From the NCBI GenBank assembly GCA_005843825.1, contig SZXX01000009.1, forward strand, positions 1-47,587: a stretch of 47,587 nucleotides of DNA, read 5' to 3'. Source of the DNA: Chlorobium sp. (lineage in GTDB: Bacteria > Bacteroidota > Chlorobiia > Chlorobiales > Chlorobiaceae). Numbering within the stretch: position 1 is the stretch's first letter; the number at the start of each line of letters is the position of its first letter. A model generated the notes under the pieces. That model made no database searches, was not told the origin of the DNA, and saw nothing but the letters and a program-made list of their open reading frames with translations. A program made the position numbers and the translations under genes. Below are positions 1-9,810 of this stretch, piece by piece.

Positions 1-1539
1 TTTGAAGGAGTGTTTTATGAATCACACCAGGAGCGCGTTGGTAATATTGCCTTTCAGGACTACCTGATATACTCCGACAAGGCAGTTTACTTTTGGGCAA
101 GAGGCTCGAGTAAAGACTATCTCGACAGATTTGATCTTGGCGCCGTTTCTGTGAACAGCCGCAATAAAGATCATGATTTTGCAACGCTGAATTTTAAGAT
201 TCGTCGTGATGGAAAGGATCCGGTTTATGTGATTTTTGATATGGTGGAGTTGCGGGAAGCTGAATTGATTACCCGCCTGCAAACAGTCATTGAATCAATC
301 ATAGAAGGGCGTCTTGGTCTTAATTATCGCAAAGAGCTGCCTGATGAAGTTGCTGACGCAATTCTCCATGGCGCACGCGGAGTATGTGTTCCGCAGGTAA
401 TTTCTCTTCGATTTGATGCTCCGGATATAGCGCAGCAGGAAAGTAATATAGGGTATGGTCAGGATCTGCTTGACCAGTACAAAGCAAATATCGGGTATTC
501 GAATCCTGAACAGCCGCAGCAGTACAGCCCTCAACATCAAGGCGGGGAGCATGGGGGAGAGCGACAGAAAGCGGGTTTTTCACCGGCTGATGCCTTAAAG
601 GGAATTGAAAACATCCTTCCCACAGATCCCGCTTCATTGAAAAGAGTCGCGGAATCAATAAAGGAGATGATTGGAGATGCTCCATTCAAAATTCGTGAAC
701 AGCTGAAAAACGATCTTCAGCATGTTCCCGGTATGCTTACAGCCCTCAATGAACTGGTGATCAGTATATCCGATAATCCGCAGGCTGAGCGTTTTGTGCT
801 CAATATTGTTAAAACTGCCGTCCGTAATGACGGGATGATCGGCTCGGTCAGCAAACTTATGAAGCTTACTTCCAGTTTTGGCGGCGGTGGAAAGAAGTCA
901 GCTCCGAAAAGTTCGTCAAGAGGTGCGGCTCATGAATCAAATGATGATGTGCCGAGGAATCAACGACGCCGTGATGATGACGATGGTGAGAGCGGTACCC
1001 GAAGAAAGAGTATCAATATTAAAAGCGATGACGAAGCAACGTTGAATGATGATTGTTTCGGCAATGATATTGTCGGAAAACACGAACATACAGTTTCTGC
1101 GGCGTCTGCCAAAAGAATGAAGGTTGTCGATGACGCTGAAGAAGATGCAGCTCCGAAGCGCAAGAAGATCACTATTCAAACTTCAGAAGAGAGTACGCCG
1201 GCCATAGTGAAAAGTATGATGAGTATGGACGACGTTTCTTTGCAGTCTGCTGAGCCCGTCGTCAAGGAGTCAAAAGATATTGTTGAACATGAAGTGGATA
1301 GAAGTGTCGAGGCGGCACCAAGAAAAAAAGTCAGGATTGTCTCGGATGATGAACCCCGGAATATTCATCCACCTGCAGAGGTTATACCAGCCTCGGTACC
1401 GGATGAGCTGCTTTCAGGGCCGGATTCCGTTCTCAATGCTTTGAATACAAGTGTTGATCATGCACCTGAAAAAAATGCAGTTGATGCCGGAAAGTTTACC
1501 GGGGGTGAATATGATAAAGAGGGACAAACTCATCAGTAA
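1..1539 (+). CDS. Hypothetical protein with charged repeat tail (5' partial)
   Basis: I do not recognise a family. The frame is open to the window edge; a GTG at 10 is a possible start, but the true start may lie upstream. From the GTG the product is 509 residues. The first half (about 1-290) looks globular with mixed helix and strand character. The region from about 150 to 190 is rich in Gln, Tyr and Pro. After residue 300 it becomes low-complexity and strongly charged. Three similar short units, about 53 residues apart, sit near 331-342 ([12 protein letters not shown]), 383-394 ([12 protein letters not shown]) and 438-448 ([11 protein letters not shown]). The gene ends 47 bases before the ArsA-type ATPase gene on the same strand, so the two may be co-transcribed. 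The tail looks intrinsically disordered; binding to a partner is only a guess. Confidence 0.7.
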   Translation, partial: FEGVFYESHQERVGNIAFQDYLIYSDKAVYFWARGSSKDYLDRFDLGAVSVNSRNKDHDFATLNFKIRRDGKDPVYVIFDMVELREAELITRLQTVIESIIEGRLGLNYRKELPDEVADAILHGARGVCVPQVISLRFDAPDIAQQESNIGYGQDLLDQYKANIGYSNPEQPQQYSPQHQGGEHGGERQKAGFSPADALKGIENILPTDPASLKRVAESIKEMIGDAPFKIREQLKNDLQHVPGMLTALNELVISISDNPQAERFVLNIVKTAVRNDGMIGSVSKLMKLTSSFGGGGKKSAPKSSSRGAAHESNDDVPRNQRRRDDDDGESGTRRKSINIKSDDEATLNDDCFGNDIVGKHEHTVSAASAKRMKVVDDAEEDAAPKRKKITIQTSEESTPAIVKSMMSMDDVSLQSAEPVVKESKDIVEHEVDRSVEAAPRKKVRIVSDDEPRNIHPPAEVIPASVPDELLSGPDSVLNALNTSVDHAPEKNAVDAGKFTGGEYDKEGQTHQ

Positions 1540-1586
1540 CCAGTGTTCGTTCAAAATCAAGTCCACTCAATAGTTTTATTATCAAC

Positions 1587-2741
1587 ATGAGAATTATTCT
1601 TTACTTGGGTAAAGGAGGGGTAGGCAAAACTACCGTATCAGCGGCAACTGCAACTGCAATTGCCAGAAGAGGACAACGGGTTTTGATTATGAGTACCGAT
1701 GTGGCTCACAGCCTTGCAGATGCTTTGAGCGTCGAACTCTCTTCGACACCTGTAGAAGTTGAAAAGAATCTTTTTGCCATGGAGGTGAATGTTCTGGCGG
1801 AAATCAGGGAGAACTGGAGCGAGCTTTATTCCTATTTCTCTTCGATTTTAATGCATGACGGTGCTAATGAGGTTGTCGCTGAAGAACTTGCTATTATGCC
1901 CGGTATGGAAGAGATGATAAGCCTTCGCTATATCTGGAAGGCTGCAAAATCAGGTAATTATGATGTTGTTGTCGTTGATGCCGCTCCAACAGGCGAAACC
2001 ATGCGTTTGCTCGGCATGCCCGAATCTTATGGATGGTATGCAGAAAAAATAGGAGGCTGGCACTCAAAAGCTATCGGGTTTGCAGCTCCTCTTTTGAGTA
2101 AATTCATGCCGAAGAAAAATATCTTCAAGCTTATGCCTGAGGTGAATTCTCATATGAAAGAACTCCATGCCATGCTTCAGGATAAAACCATAACGACATT
2201 CAGGGTTGTACTGAATCCGGAAAATATGGTTATCAAGGAAGCTTTACGTGTGCAGACCTACCTCAATCTTTTCGGTTATAAGCTTGATGCGGCCGTAGTA
2301 AACAAGATTCTTCCTCAAAGTTCATCCGACGACTACCTGCAGAGCCTTATCGATATTCAGACTAAATATCTCAAAGTGATTGACAACTGCTTCTATCCTG
2401 TGCCAATTTTCAAGGCCAAGCAGTCTATCGCTGAAATCATCAATACCGACCGGCTCTATGAATTGAGTCAGCAGATTTTTGAAGATAAAAATCCGGCTGA
2501 TGTCCTTTACATCGATGACAAAACCCAGATATTGGAGAAAGTCGATGGCAAATATGTGCTTAGTCTTTATCTGCCGAACGTTGAGGTGACGAAGCTGAAT
2601 GTGAATATCAAGGGTGATGAGCTGCTTGTGGATATCAACAACTTCCGCAAAAGCATTATCCTTCCCAATGTCCTTGTTGGCAGAAAGACCGAAGGGGCCG
2701 ACTTTGCTGCAGGAAGCCTTAACATAACGTTTGCAAACTGA
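1587..2741 (+). CDS. ArsA/GET3-family ATPase with C-terminal Hsp20-like domain
   Basis: A deviant Walker A P-loop, GKGGVGKTT, is at residues 8-16, with the signature lysine at 9. The [11 protein letters not shown] switch-like segment is near 36-47 and the DAAPTGET motif is at 131-138; all are typical of ArsA/GET3 ATPases. Residues from about 315 to 384 form a short beta-rich region of the ArsA HSP20-like type ([12 protein letters not shown], then GDELLVDI). At 384 residues it is a single-ATPase-half protein, not a tandem arsenite ATPase. No arsenite transporter or regulator gene is adjacent, so arsenic export is unlikely. Green sulfur bacteria commonly carry such ATPases, and their client is unknown. 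A strong terminator follows at 2796. Confidence 0.9.
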   Translation: MRIILYLGKGGVGKTTVSAATATAIARRGQRVLIMSTDVAHSLADALSVELSSTPVEVEKNLFAMEVNVLAEIRENWSELYSYFSSILMHDGANEVVAEELAIMPGMEEMISLRYIWKAAKSGNYDVVVVDAAPTGETMRLLGMPESYGWYAEKIGGWHSKAIGFAAPLLSKFMPKKNIFKLMPEVNSHMKELHAMLQDKTITTFRVVLNPENMVIKEALRVQTYLNLFGYKLDAAVVNKILPQSSSDDYLQSLIDIQTKYLKVIDNCFYPVPIFKAKQSIAEIINTDRLYELSQQIFEDKNPADVLYIDDKTQILEKVDGKYVLSLYLPNVEVTKLNVNIKGDELLVDINNFRKSIILPNVLVGRKTEGADFAAGSLNITFAN

Positions 2742-2795
2742 GAGATCGCTGAAAGAAATACAATCAGCTTTTCAGAGAGGTAATCATCATTATTG

Positions 2796-2829
2796 AAAGA
2801 GAGACTGTTTTAAGAGGCAGTCTCTCTTT
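2796..2829. terminator. Bidirectional terminator between ArsA-like gene and folK
   Basis: A perfect 12-bp stem (AAAGAGAGACTG at 2796-2807 with its complement at 2818-2829) encloses a 10-base loop and runs into a T tract to 2834. It sits between convergent genes; the folK stop codon (2810-2812) lies in the loop. It can serve the plus-strand gene and, less strongly, folK. Confidence 0.85.
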
Positions 2830-3337
2830 TTTTTATCTCGATTTTCTCTCTTACCCTTATCAGTACGGAGCGGTCGTCGCAGCTTTCCAGAAGTTTCAGG
2901 ATTGTCTGATGCTTTAGAGGGTGCAGAGGATTGGCAATGTCCAGCAGGGGAATGAGCACAAATTTCCTGTGATGCAGTTCCGGATGGGGTATGGAGAGTG
3001 TCTCGCTCTGAAAACACCGGTCATCATAGAGGAGAATGTCGAGATCTATGACTCTTGGACTCCATCGTGGATACGCATCAGGGCGTCCAAGTTCCTGCTC
3101 AATAATCTTGCACTGTCTTCGCAGCTCTTCGGGCGGAAGGGAGGTCTCCAGCAGGATAACCCCGTTATAAAACCGGTCCTGTTCAGTTTCGCCAACCGGT
3201 TCGGTCATATAGATTGATGAAGCGTTCTCAACCGATGTATGTTCAAGCAAAGCAAGCCGGTCAACAGCTTCCTGAAGATGGACGAGGCGGTTTCCGATAT
3301 TGGAACCGATCCCTATATAGACCTTGTGCATAGGCAT
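2810..3337 (-). CDS. folK: 2-amino-4-hydroxy-6-hydroxymethyldihydropteridine pyrophosphokinase
   Basis: HPPK transfers pyrophosphate from ATP to 6-hydroxymethyl-dihydropterin in folate synthesis. The N-terminal VYIGIGSNIGNR segment and the family signature PRVIDLDILLYDD (about residues 95-107), with its catalytic metal-binding Asp pair, are both visible, as is the downstream IPHPELHHRKFVLIPL block. The length of 175 residues is normal. Two starts are possible, MPMHK at 3337 or MHK at 3331. The gene begins three bases after the folB stop codon, so the two are an operon for consecutive folate steps. Confidence 0.96.
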   Translation of the reverse strand: MPMHKVYIGIGSNIGNRLVHLQEAVDRLALLEHTSVENASSIYMTEPVGETEQDRFYNGVILLETSLPPEELRRQCKIIEQELGRPDAYPRWSPRVIDLDILLYDDRCFQSETLSIPHPELHHRKFVLIPLLDIANPLHPLKHQTILKLLESCDDRSVLIRVREKIEIKKRETAS

Positions 3338-3340
3338 TAT

Positions 3341-3718
3341 TCAGGCACGGCTTACGGAGTAATCGGCCTCAGCGTAATCACAGATTCCATCAACAGGAGG
3401 GTTGCGCTTGCGAACCTTGATGCTGACTTTATCAAGAAGAGGAAAGTCGTCGAGAAGCCCTTGTGCAATTTTATAGGCGACGGACTCAATAAGAAAGTAT
3501 TTTTTTTGCGTCAGTGCATCCCGGATTTTGCGGTATACTGCACCGTAATCGACGGTTTTAGATATGTCATCGTTTTGTGCCGCATCAGTGAAGTCGAATA
3601 AGAGTTCAGCATCCACTTCATATTTCGCTCCAACAGTATGCTCCTCCTTTAGGACCCCATGGTGGGCATAAAAAACGATATTTGTCAACCGGACGCATGA
3701 AACGGAGTGCTGTGCCAT
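3341..3718 (-). CDS. folB: Dihydroneopterin aldolase
   Basis: FolB splits 7,8-dihydroneopterin to glycolaldehyde and the 6-hydroxymethyl pterin used by FolK. The family pattern is clear: an N-terminal VRLTNIVFYAHHGVLKEE segment, with the Glu after GV that binds the pterin, a central TVDYGAVY motif, and the LIESVAYKIA helix with the second conserved Glu. At 125 residues it has the usual size. It is the first gene of a two-gene folB-folK operon, three bases upstream of folK. Confidence 0.95.
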   Translation of the reverse strand: MAQHSVSCVRLTNIVFYAHHGVLKEEHTVGAKYEVDAELLFDFTDAAQNDDISKTVDYGAVYRKIRDALTQKKYFLIESVAYKIAQGLLDDFPLLDKVSIKVRKRNPPVDGICDYAEADYSVSRA

Positions 3719-3959
3719 AGTACCTTCAATGAATGAGTTCGTATAAAGGTAACAATGTTAATCGGAAAAGTCTGAAATCAAAACTTTAAAAAATAAGGGG
3801 ATTTCTAAAATGCGTTGTGAGAGGTGTTTTATTATCACTACGAGGAGGAGGTATTACCGCAAACCAGAAGAAAACGCATGAATTGAAGTTAGAAAAAGGG
3901 GCAGGAAGTTGGTTATCTGTTCAATTGGTATACCTTTTCTCATTACATCGTTACTGCAT

Positions 3960-4298
3960 TCAGGGTCTTGTTTTTTTGCTGTCGAATTTATTGCCGATAA
4001 CCTCGCATTTGGGGACGCAATACCACAAAAGCATATCAGAGCTGCCATCATGCAGAACTTTAAAACTTCCAGCTTCAAAAACAACCGTGACGATGAAATC
4101 TTCCCACTGTAAGAGATCTCCTTCATATATCTCGTGACCATCTTTGTCATGGAGTCCGCTGAACTGAAGCCATTCAGAATGTTGCTTGAAAGCAAGAAAA
4201 TCAACATCCAGCCTGTTGACTGTGGAGAATTCCCAGCCTTTCTGGCGTGACGCAATGTTCTGAAATAATGCCTTGAATTTGATCTTGTTGATATCCAT
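3960..4298 (-). CDS. YopX-family protein
   Basis: The product matches the phage-associated YopX family by pattern: an N-terminal KIKFKAL strand, the conserved FSGLHDKDGHEIYEGDLL block in the middle, and a C-terminal CEVIGNKF segment. The start chosen is the ATG at 4298 (MDINKIKFKAL), which matches where the family begins and gives 112 residues; an in-frame ATG at 4367 would add 23 residues without family resemblance. YopX proteins are usually phage or prophage borne and their role is unknown. Here the gene is alone between folB and nadC with no other phage gene, so it is probably a stray transferred gene. The stretch 3719-3959 before it contains nothing I recognise. Confidence 0.72.
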   Translation of the reverse strand: MDINKIKFKALFQNIASRQKGWEFSTVNRLDVDFLAFKQHSEWLQFSGLHDKDGHEIYEGDLLQWEDFIVTVVFEAGSFKVLHDGSSDMLLWYCVPKCEVIGNKFDSKKTRP

Positions 4299-4552
4299 CA
4301 CAGTCCATATCCAACCAGGAAACAGGGCAGGGTTTCGAGGCAATTTCAAAAGCCGGTATCCGCCCATACCGTATGAACGACAATATAATAATTCTGTATC
4401 TCGTTATACAATGAGGGATAAAATCATTTATTAATTGGTGCTCAATGGCTCCTGCTTATGAAAGTTTAATGATCAACTCTTTTCAGCAGGCAATAATTTC
4501 ACTACCTTCAATGCGAAAAGAGATTCTTTTTAATGTATCAAAAACGGCAATT

Positions 4553-5431
4553 ATGGATAACAAAGCTCGTAACGATTTTTACGAGGGATGCCGTGCAAGG
4601 GCTGTAATGCTGGCGCTTGAGGAGGATCGCTATACAGGCGATATTACGACTCTGGCCACTATTGAGCCTTTTCAGGAAGGTCGTGCAGTGATCAAGGCAA
4701 AGGAGGATGGAGTTGCTGGTGGTATTGATGTTGCCATGCAGGTTTTTGCAGCCTGTGATCCCGATCTTTCGGTTGTGTTGCATTGCAGGGATGGAGAAAC
4801 CGTATCCTTCGGTGACATGATTCTTGAGGTTAAAGGAAAGCTTGCACCTATCCTTGTCGGAGAACGTACAGCGCTTAATTTTATGCAGCGTATGTCGGGA
4901 ATCGCTACAAGAACAAGGGCTTATGTTGAACATGTGAACCATACACATGCTAAAATTCTTGATACCCGTAAAACTGCACCCGGTCTTCGTTATTTTGATA
5001 AAGAGGCAGTTCGTATCGGTGGAGGAGTGAACCACCGCTTTGGCCTGTTTGATATGATTCTTATCAAGGACAATCATATTGATGCATCCGGAGGCATTGC
5101 TCCGGCAATTCGTCGGGCACAGAAATACAGGGAAAAAAAACACCTTGATGTGAAGATCGAAACCGAAGTGCGTTCAATGGACGAATTGAGCAAGTCTCTG
5201 GTATGTCTGCCGGATGTTATTCTTCTCGACAACTTTACCCCTGATCTTATAAGGGAAGCCGTTCTGTATGTCAAGTCGGCATGCAGCACTGTGCTTCTGG
5301 AAGCTTCGGGCAATATCGGTATGCATAATGTGAGGGATGTAGCAGAGACCGGTGTCGATTTTATTTCAATTGGAGAATTGACGCATAGCGTCCGGGCTCT
5401 TGATCTTTCAATGACGATTGAGCTCATTTAA
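4553..5431 (+). CDS. nadC: Nicotinate-nucleotide pyrophosphorylase (quinolinate phosphoribosyltransferase)
   Basis: NadC makes nicotinate mononucleotide from quinolinate and PRPP in de novo NAD synthesis. Visible motifs are the N-terminal DRYTGDITT, the substrate-binding DTRKTAPGLR with its Arg-Lys pair, the GGGVNHRFGLFDMILIKDNH block, and the later LLDNF and EASGNI phosphate-site motifs. The frame is open upstream and offers an ATG at 4445 (328 residues) and one at 4511. The ATG at 4553 gives 292 residues, the usual family length, so it is preferred; no clear ribosome-binding site settles it. The next gene, acpS, begins 13 bases after the stop, so they are probably co-transcribed. Confidence 0.94.
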   Translation: MDNKARNDFYEGCRARAVMLALEEDRYTGDITTLATIEPFQEGRAVIKAKEDGVAGGIDVAMQVFAACDPDLSVVLHCRDGETVSFGDMILEVKGKLAPILVGERTALNFMQRMSGIATRTRAYVEHVNHTHAKILDTRKTAPGLRYFDKEAVRIGGGVNHRFGLFDMILIKDNHIDASGGIAPAIRRAQKYREKKHLDVKIETEVRSMDELSKSLVCLPDVILLDNFTPDLIREAVLYVKSACSTVLLEASGNIGMHNVRDVAETGVDFISIGELTHSVRALDLSMTIELI

Positions 5432-5444
5432 GAGGGGGATGACT

Positions 5445-5807
5445 ATGGAGGTGGGAATCGATATTGTAGACCTGGACCGGATCGAAAAAGTCTATATCCG
5501 GTATGGGGTGAAGTTTCTCCAGAGGTTTCTTTCTGAAGAGGAAATCGCAGTTTGCATGCATAAACCCCAGGTGATCGCAAGCGTTGCCGGTCGGTTTGCG
5601 GCGAAAGAGGCAGTTGTCAAGGCGCTTGGAACCGGTTTTTCCGGTAAAGTGCACTGGAAGAGCTTTGAAATACTTAATGATGAACGAGGGCGTCCTTTTG
5701 TGCGGCCGGCTGTTGCTGGCAGTTTCCCCTCTGGATGCTCGATTAAAATCTCTATTGCTCATGACCGCCACTCTGCAGTTGCAACAGCACTGATTGACAG
5801 AGAATAA
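5445..5807 (+). CDS. acpS: Holo-[acyl-carrier-protein] synthase
   Basis: AcpS transfers the 4'-phosphopantetheine arm from CoA to acyl carrier protein. The N-terminal GIDIVDLDRIEK motif carries the metal-binding Asp, and the RFAAKEAVVKALGTG helix carries the second metal ligand Glu; ISIAHDRHSAVATAL closes the fold. The ATG at 5445 is preceded by a GA-rich ribosome-binding site (AGAGGGGG), and an ATG two codons upstream at 5439 is also possible. The product has about 120 residues, normal for a trimeric bacterial AcpS. It follows nadC closely and is followed by a strong terminator. Confidence 0.95.
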   Translation: MEVGIDIVDLDRIEKVYIRYGVKFLQRFLSEEEIAVCMHKPQVIASVAGRFAAKEAVVKALGTGFSGKVHWKSFEILNDERGRPFVRPAVAGSFPSGCSIKISIAHDRHSAVATALIDRE

Positions 5808-5849
5808 AAAGTGAGTGACAGGGAGATTCCTGGTTGTTGTCTGGACAAA

Positions 5850-5887
5850 AAAAAGGCAGGAGTGTAATAGACCACTCCTGCCTTTTT
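5850..5887. terminator. Bidirectional terminator between acpS and tig
   Basis: A perfect 15-bp stem (5850-5864 with 5873-5887; the GC-rich core is GGCAGGAGTG) has an 8-base loop. An A run lies on one side and a T run on the other, so it can end transcription from both convergent genes. Confidence 0.9.
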
Positions 5888-5904
5888 TTAAAGATGAAGT
5901 GATA

Positions 5905-7191
5905 TCAGGCGTTGTGAGCCGGAATTGGTGTCTCTTCTTCGGTGATGGTCACCTTGGATTTGATGATATCGTAGATTTTGTCTTTAAGAATAGTATCAGT
6001 GATATAATCCCTGAACTCAGAAGACATATAGGTGCTCAGAAGATCTTCTGCATTAGCTGCACCGCCATTTTTACCGGCTTCTTTTTCTGCATAAGCCTTG
6101 ATGTCGTCATCCGATACTTCAAGATTGTCAAGTTCAGCTATTTTCTGGCTGATAAGAAGCCACTGTGCATGTCGTATGGCATTAGGCTTCATCGACAGGC
6201 GGAACTGCTCTTCGTCAAAGCCTTTAGGGAATCGTCCACCCATCTGGCGTTTTGCATTTTCAACAAGCATTTTCGAAAACGAAGCCACCATTGATTCCGG
6301 AGCAGGTATCGGGTTTTCATCAATCATTTTCGCCGAAATGGCTTCAACCAGATCCTCATCAGATTTTAACAAAAAGTGCTGTTCGATCTGGATGTGAACA
6401 TCGGCAGTGAAGTCTGCAACTGTTTCAAATTTCTGACCCGTTAACTCTTTGACCAGATCGTCAGTCAGTTCAGGCAGTTCAAGTCGTTTAATCTCGCTGA
6501 TGTTAACGCGGTATTTGGAAGGCTCAGCCGCGGAATCTTTCTGATCGTTTTCAATTTCAACACTCTCGCCGGCTTTTTTCCCGGTAAGCGCTTTACGGAA
6601 AGGATTCTCTTCCGGCAGGTACTCAAGGGTGAAATGATGGTTCTCAGTTTTTTCGGCCTCTATCGGTTCACCTGCTTCATCGAGCTTGTATACATCGCCG
6701 ATCACCGTGTCGGTTGATAATGCAGCTTCATCAATGCTGATCAAGGTGCCATGACCTTTAAGAATCAGATTGATCTCATTTGCGACATCCTTTTCAGTGA
6801 CAGTATATTTTGCCTTCGTGAAAGAGTATCCGCTGAAATCTTTCAGATCGAATTCAGGATGAATCTCATAAGAGAGCTGAATGGTAAGCTGTTCAGGTTC
6901 AAACTTGAAATTGATGATCTGTGCGCGGCTTGCCGGTTTGATTTTTTCAGCTTCAGCAATTTCCCCGAAATATTTTGACGCCATTTTTTCGGCAATTGTC
7001 GCCTCTATCGATGGGCCTGCCAATTTCTTTATCAAGCCTGCAGGAGCGTGTCCTTTTCTGAATCCCTTGATCTGTATGCTTCTCTTGGCCTCTTCAAGTT
7101 CCTGGTTATATTCGGTACCGAACTCTTCCGCTGAAAGAATAATTTCCAGTTCCTGTTCGGTTTCGTTGACGTTCTTGATATTCTTTTGCAA
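5905..7191 (-). CDS. tig: Trigger factor, ribosome-bound chaperone
   Basis: Trigger factor binds near the ribosome exit tunnel and shields nascent chains. The ribosome-docking loop signature GFRKGHAP is near residues 43-50. A middle FKBP-like domain (about 150-240; [10 protein letters not shown] ... [19 protein letters not shown]) is followed by the long helical C-terminal chaperone arms. At 428 residues it is of normal length. It lies 97 bases downstream of the M16 peptidase gene on the same strand and may share its transcript. Confidence 0.95.
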   Translation of the reverse strand: MQKNIKNVNETEQELEIILSAEEFGTEYNQELEEAKRSIQIKGFRKGHAPAGLIKKLAGPSIEATIAEKMASKYFGEIAEAEKIKPASRAQIINFKFEPEQLTIQLSYEIHPEFDLKDFSGYSFTKAKYTVTEKDVANEINLILKGHGTLISIDEAALSTDTVIGDVYKLDEAGEPIEAEKTENHHFTLEYLPEENPFRKALTGKKAGESVEIENDQKDSAAEPSKYRVNISEIKRLELPELTDDLVKELTGQKFETVADFTADVHIQIEQHFLLKSDEDLVEAISAKMIDENPIPAPESMVASFSKMLVENAKRQMGGRFPKGFDEEQFRLSMKPNAIRHAQWLLISQKIAELDNLEVSDDDIKAYAEKEAGKNGGAANAEDLLSTYMSSEFRDYITDTILKDKIYDIIKSKVTITEEETPIPAHNA

Positions 7192-7288
7192 GGCTCTCTC
7201 TGGTTAATTAGTGAGTGTGAAAAATTAAAAGTTAAGAAGATACGAATTAATCCTCTGTTTTAAAACAGACCTTCTCAGGCATTGTGGG

Positions 7289-8569
7289 TTACCGTCCCGG
7301 TTTATAGATCAGAGTGGAATATGGAGCATCATGGAGCAGTCGCTTGGCTGCTTCAGCGATACCCTCAGTCGTGACTGACTCGATTCCGGCAGTTTTTTCT
7401 TCCGGCTCCAGATACCTGCCGAAATATGATATATCAGATGCCATCTGTGACATTCTGCGTGTCATTTTTTCCATGCCCATGATATGCGATCCGAGCAGTT
7501 TGGTTTTTGCAGCCTGAAGCTCTTCCGGGTCTGGATTTTTCAGCGCGTCACTCTGCAGTAACTCCTTGATAAGCTCCATGGTAACCTTCGTCTTATTGCT
7601 GTCGGTGCCGGCATAAATGTTCAGTGTGGTCAGATCATCATAAAAGGTGAGCGATGAATAGACGTTGTAAGCAAGCCCCCTCTTTTCACGCAGTTCCAGA
7701 TTGAGCAGGGAGCTCATGCCATTACCCAGCATTGAGTTCAGAGCCATAAAGCTGTAAAAGAGCGGATCATGCCGGGCGATAGCGGTACCAAGGACGATTT
7801 GTGCCTGACAGACCCGTTTTTTCAGTGTCAGGGCAAAAGGGGTGTAATGTTCTGGACGGAATGGCTGGCGAATATACTGGATGCCCGATGGTTCTCTGAG
7901 TTTGCCGAGAAATCTTTCGCTAAGCCTCATGATCTCATCGTGATCAACTTTTCCTGTAGCCGTGATCAGCATTTTATGCGGAACATAGTGCTGCCGCATG
8001 AAGTTTTTCAGAGTATCATCAGTGAAATTTTCCACACTTTCTTCTGTCCCGAGAATCGGTTTACCGAGAGGGTGGAGGGGAAATGATCGCAGATCAAACT
8101 CATCAAAAATAAGTTCCTCAGGAGTATCGTTGACACTGCTGATCTCCTCAATGACGACCTCTTTTTCTTTTTCGATCTCTTCGGGTGGGAAAACCGGGTC
8201 GCATACAAGATCCGAAAGAAGGTCAAAGGAGGGTTCGAGGTGTTCAGCGAGACAGCGGAGATAGATGCAGGTTTGTTCCTTGGTGGTGAAAGCATCGAGG
8301 TAGCCCCCGTTTTTTTCGATATTCCTGGCGATGTCGATGTATGATCGCCTTCCAGTCCCTTTAAAAAGAGCATGTTCTATAAAATGCGCCAATCCCTGGT
8401 TCTCTTCAGGGTCATCACGCGAACCTGCCTCAATCTGAATGCCGAGGGTAATGCTTTGGACATAAGGCACTGCATCGGTGACAATCTTTAATCCGTTGGC
8501 CAGTTCATCCTGATGGACCGATTCTTCTGAAGCGTGAGTCGGAAGATGCCGGAATTTTTCTTTTGACAT
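7289..8569 (-). CDS. M16 family zinc metallopeptidase
   Basis: The inverted zinc-binding motif HFIEH (HxxEH) is at residues 62-66, followed by ALFKGT, as in pitrilysin/processing-peptidase M16 enzymes. The distal acidic ligand lies in the EKEVVIEEISSVNDTPEE region near 135-150. The second half (about 240-426) is the inactive M16_C lobe, with the conserved ELREKRGLAYNVYS segment. At 426 residues it is a single short M16B-type protein, expected to act as a dimer on small or unfolded peptides. It has no visible signal peptide, so it is probably cytoplasmic. It precedes tig on the same strand. Confidence 0.92.
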   Translation of the reverse strand: MSKEKFRHLPTHASEESVHQDELANGLKIVTDAVPYVQSITLGIQIEAGSRDDPEENQGLAHFIEHALFKGTGRRSYIDIARNIEKNGGYLDAFTTKEQTCIYLRCLAEHLEPSFDLLSDLVCDPVFPPEEIEKEKEVVIEEISSVNDTPEELIFDEFDLRSFPLHPLGKPILGTEESVENFTDDTLKNFMRQHYVPHKMLITATGKVDHDEIMRLSERFLGKLREPSGIQYIRQPFRPEHYTPFALTLKKRVCQAQIVLGTAIARHDPLFYSFMALNSMLGNGMSSLLNLELREKRGLAYNVYSSLTFYDDLTTLNIYAGTDSNKTKVTMELIKELLQSDALKNPDPEELQAAKTKLLGSHIMGMEKMTRRMSQMASDISYFGRYLEPEEKTAGIESVTTEGIAEAAKRLLHDAPYSTLIYKPGR

Positions 8570-8702
8570 TACTGAATAATTTTCTAATGCTTATGACAGG
8601 AACTTGAATGCAATGTAGTTTTAATTCTTATTTTTGTAAACAGGGAAGCTTTAACGTCATTTATACGTTACTTTCTTGTGGCGATTGATACATAAGCATA
8701 TC

Positions 8703-8783
8703 ATGCCGAAAGGTTGGAAAGAGATGTTTCGGCAAGTTTTACTGCCGGATAACCCTGAGAAAACGGAAATAGTAAGCGTTTAA
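8703..8783 (+). CDS. Possible 26-residue leader peptide coupled to the epimerase gene
   Basis: A short frame starting at the ATG at 8703 encodes 26 residues beginning MPKGWKEMF and ending in the TAA at 8781-8783. The final A of that stop is the first base of the epimerase ATG (TAATG), an arrangement typical of translational coupling. No clear ribosome-binding site precedes it and I know no family for it. It could be chance. Confidence 0.3.
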   Translation: MPKGWKEMFRQVLLPDNPEKTEIVSV

Positions 8784-9772
8784 TGCTCAAATCAACAATT
8801 GTTGTAACCGGTGCAACCGGATATATAGGATCCCAGCTTGTGCTTGCCCTGCTTTCAAAGGTATCCGGAGAGGTAAGGTGCCGGGTGATTGCGAGGAACA
8901 GTTCGGACTGCTCCTTTCTTAAGGGATTACCTGTTGATATCGTCCGTGCGGACCTTCATGATTCTCTTGCGCTCATGGAGGCATTCAAGGATGTGGATAC
9001 GGTGTTTCATTGTGCCGGCCTGATCTCCTATACCCGGAATTTTCGTAATGCACTCTATGATACCAATGTTCTCGGGACGAGAAATGTTGTCAATGCAGCT
9101 ATTTTCAACAAAGTCCGCAAGCTTGTTCTTACCAGCTCCATTGCAGCCATAGGCGCTACAGATGACGGCTCGCCTGCAACTGAGTCGACATCGTTTCAGG
9201 AGTGGCAGCGCAGGAATGGTTATATGGAGTCAAAGCATCTGGCTGAACTTGAGGGATTACGCGGGTTGGCAGAAGGGCTTGATGTCGTGATCGTGAATCC
9301 TGGTGTCGTGATTGGTATTGACCGCAAAAATCCTGCTTCTATCAGTTCATCGAATGAAGTGTTGAGCCTTATCTATAGGGGAAAGCTGCCGTTTTTTCCT
9401 TCAGGAAGCACCGGCTTTGTTGATGTCCGTGATGTGGTCGATGCTCATATTGCAGCATGGGAAAAGGGCCGTTCAGGAGAGCGCTATGTGGTCGTTGGTC
9501 ATAACCTGTCGTTCCGTGAGCTTTTCTCGCGTATCGGCACTCTTGCAGGCAGCACTCCACAGCACGCATCCATGGTGCCTCATCTCATGGGGCTTATTGC
9601 CGGGTTGGGAGGTGAATTATGGTCAACGCTCTCAAACTCTCCTTCATTTATCAGTCTCGAAAGCATACGCATTGCATCAAGGCAGCTTCTATACAGTAAT
9701 ACCAGGTCAGTGCAGGAATTGAGCTTGAGTTATCGGGATCTGCCTGACACCCTTAAGACCATTATAACCTGA
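8783..9772 (+). CDS. NAD(P)-dependent epimerase/dehydratase (extended SDR)
   Basis: The N-terminal nucleotide-binding loop [10 protein letters not shown] is at residues 9-18. The [10 protein letters not shown] block lies near 73, [13 protein letters not shown] carries the active-site Ser region, and YMESKHLAE near 150 provides the catalytic Tyr and Lys. These mark an extended short-chain dehydrogenase/reductase like the dihydroflavonol-4-reductase/NAD-epimerase group. The substrate cannot be deduced. It stands before recA on the same strand, 38 bases away, but recA is probably expressed separately. Confidence 0.88.
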   Translation: MLKSTIVVTGATGYIGSQLVLALLSKVSGEVRCRVIARNSSDCSFLKGLPVDIVRADLHDSLALMEAFKDVDTVFHCAGLISYTRNFRNALYDTNVLGTRNVVNAAIFNKVRKLVLTSSIAAIGATDDGSPATESTSFQEWQRRNGYMESKHLAELEGLRGLAEGLDVVIVNPGVVIGIDRKNPASISSSNEVLSLIYRGKLPFFPSGSTGFVDVRDVVDAHIAAWEKGRSGERYVVVGHNLSFRELFSRIGTLAGSTPQHASMVPHLMGLIAGLGGELWSTLSNSPSFISLESIRIASRQLLYSNTRSVQELSLSYRDLPDTLKTIIT

Positions 9773-9810
9773 AGCATCTCTCTTTATCCAAATTTATCAT
9801 TGTTGTTACT

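Noticed and set aside
2921-3601. Plus-strand frames of 98 and 120 codons across folK and folB
   Set aside because: They lie antisense to well-matched folate genes and have no protein-like motif.
4445-4552. Longer N terminus for NadC from the ATG at 4445
   Set aside because: It would add 36 residues with no family match, and the ATG at 4553 gives the usual 292-residue length.
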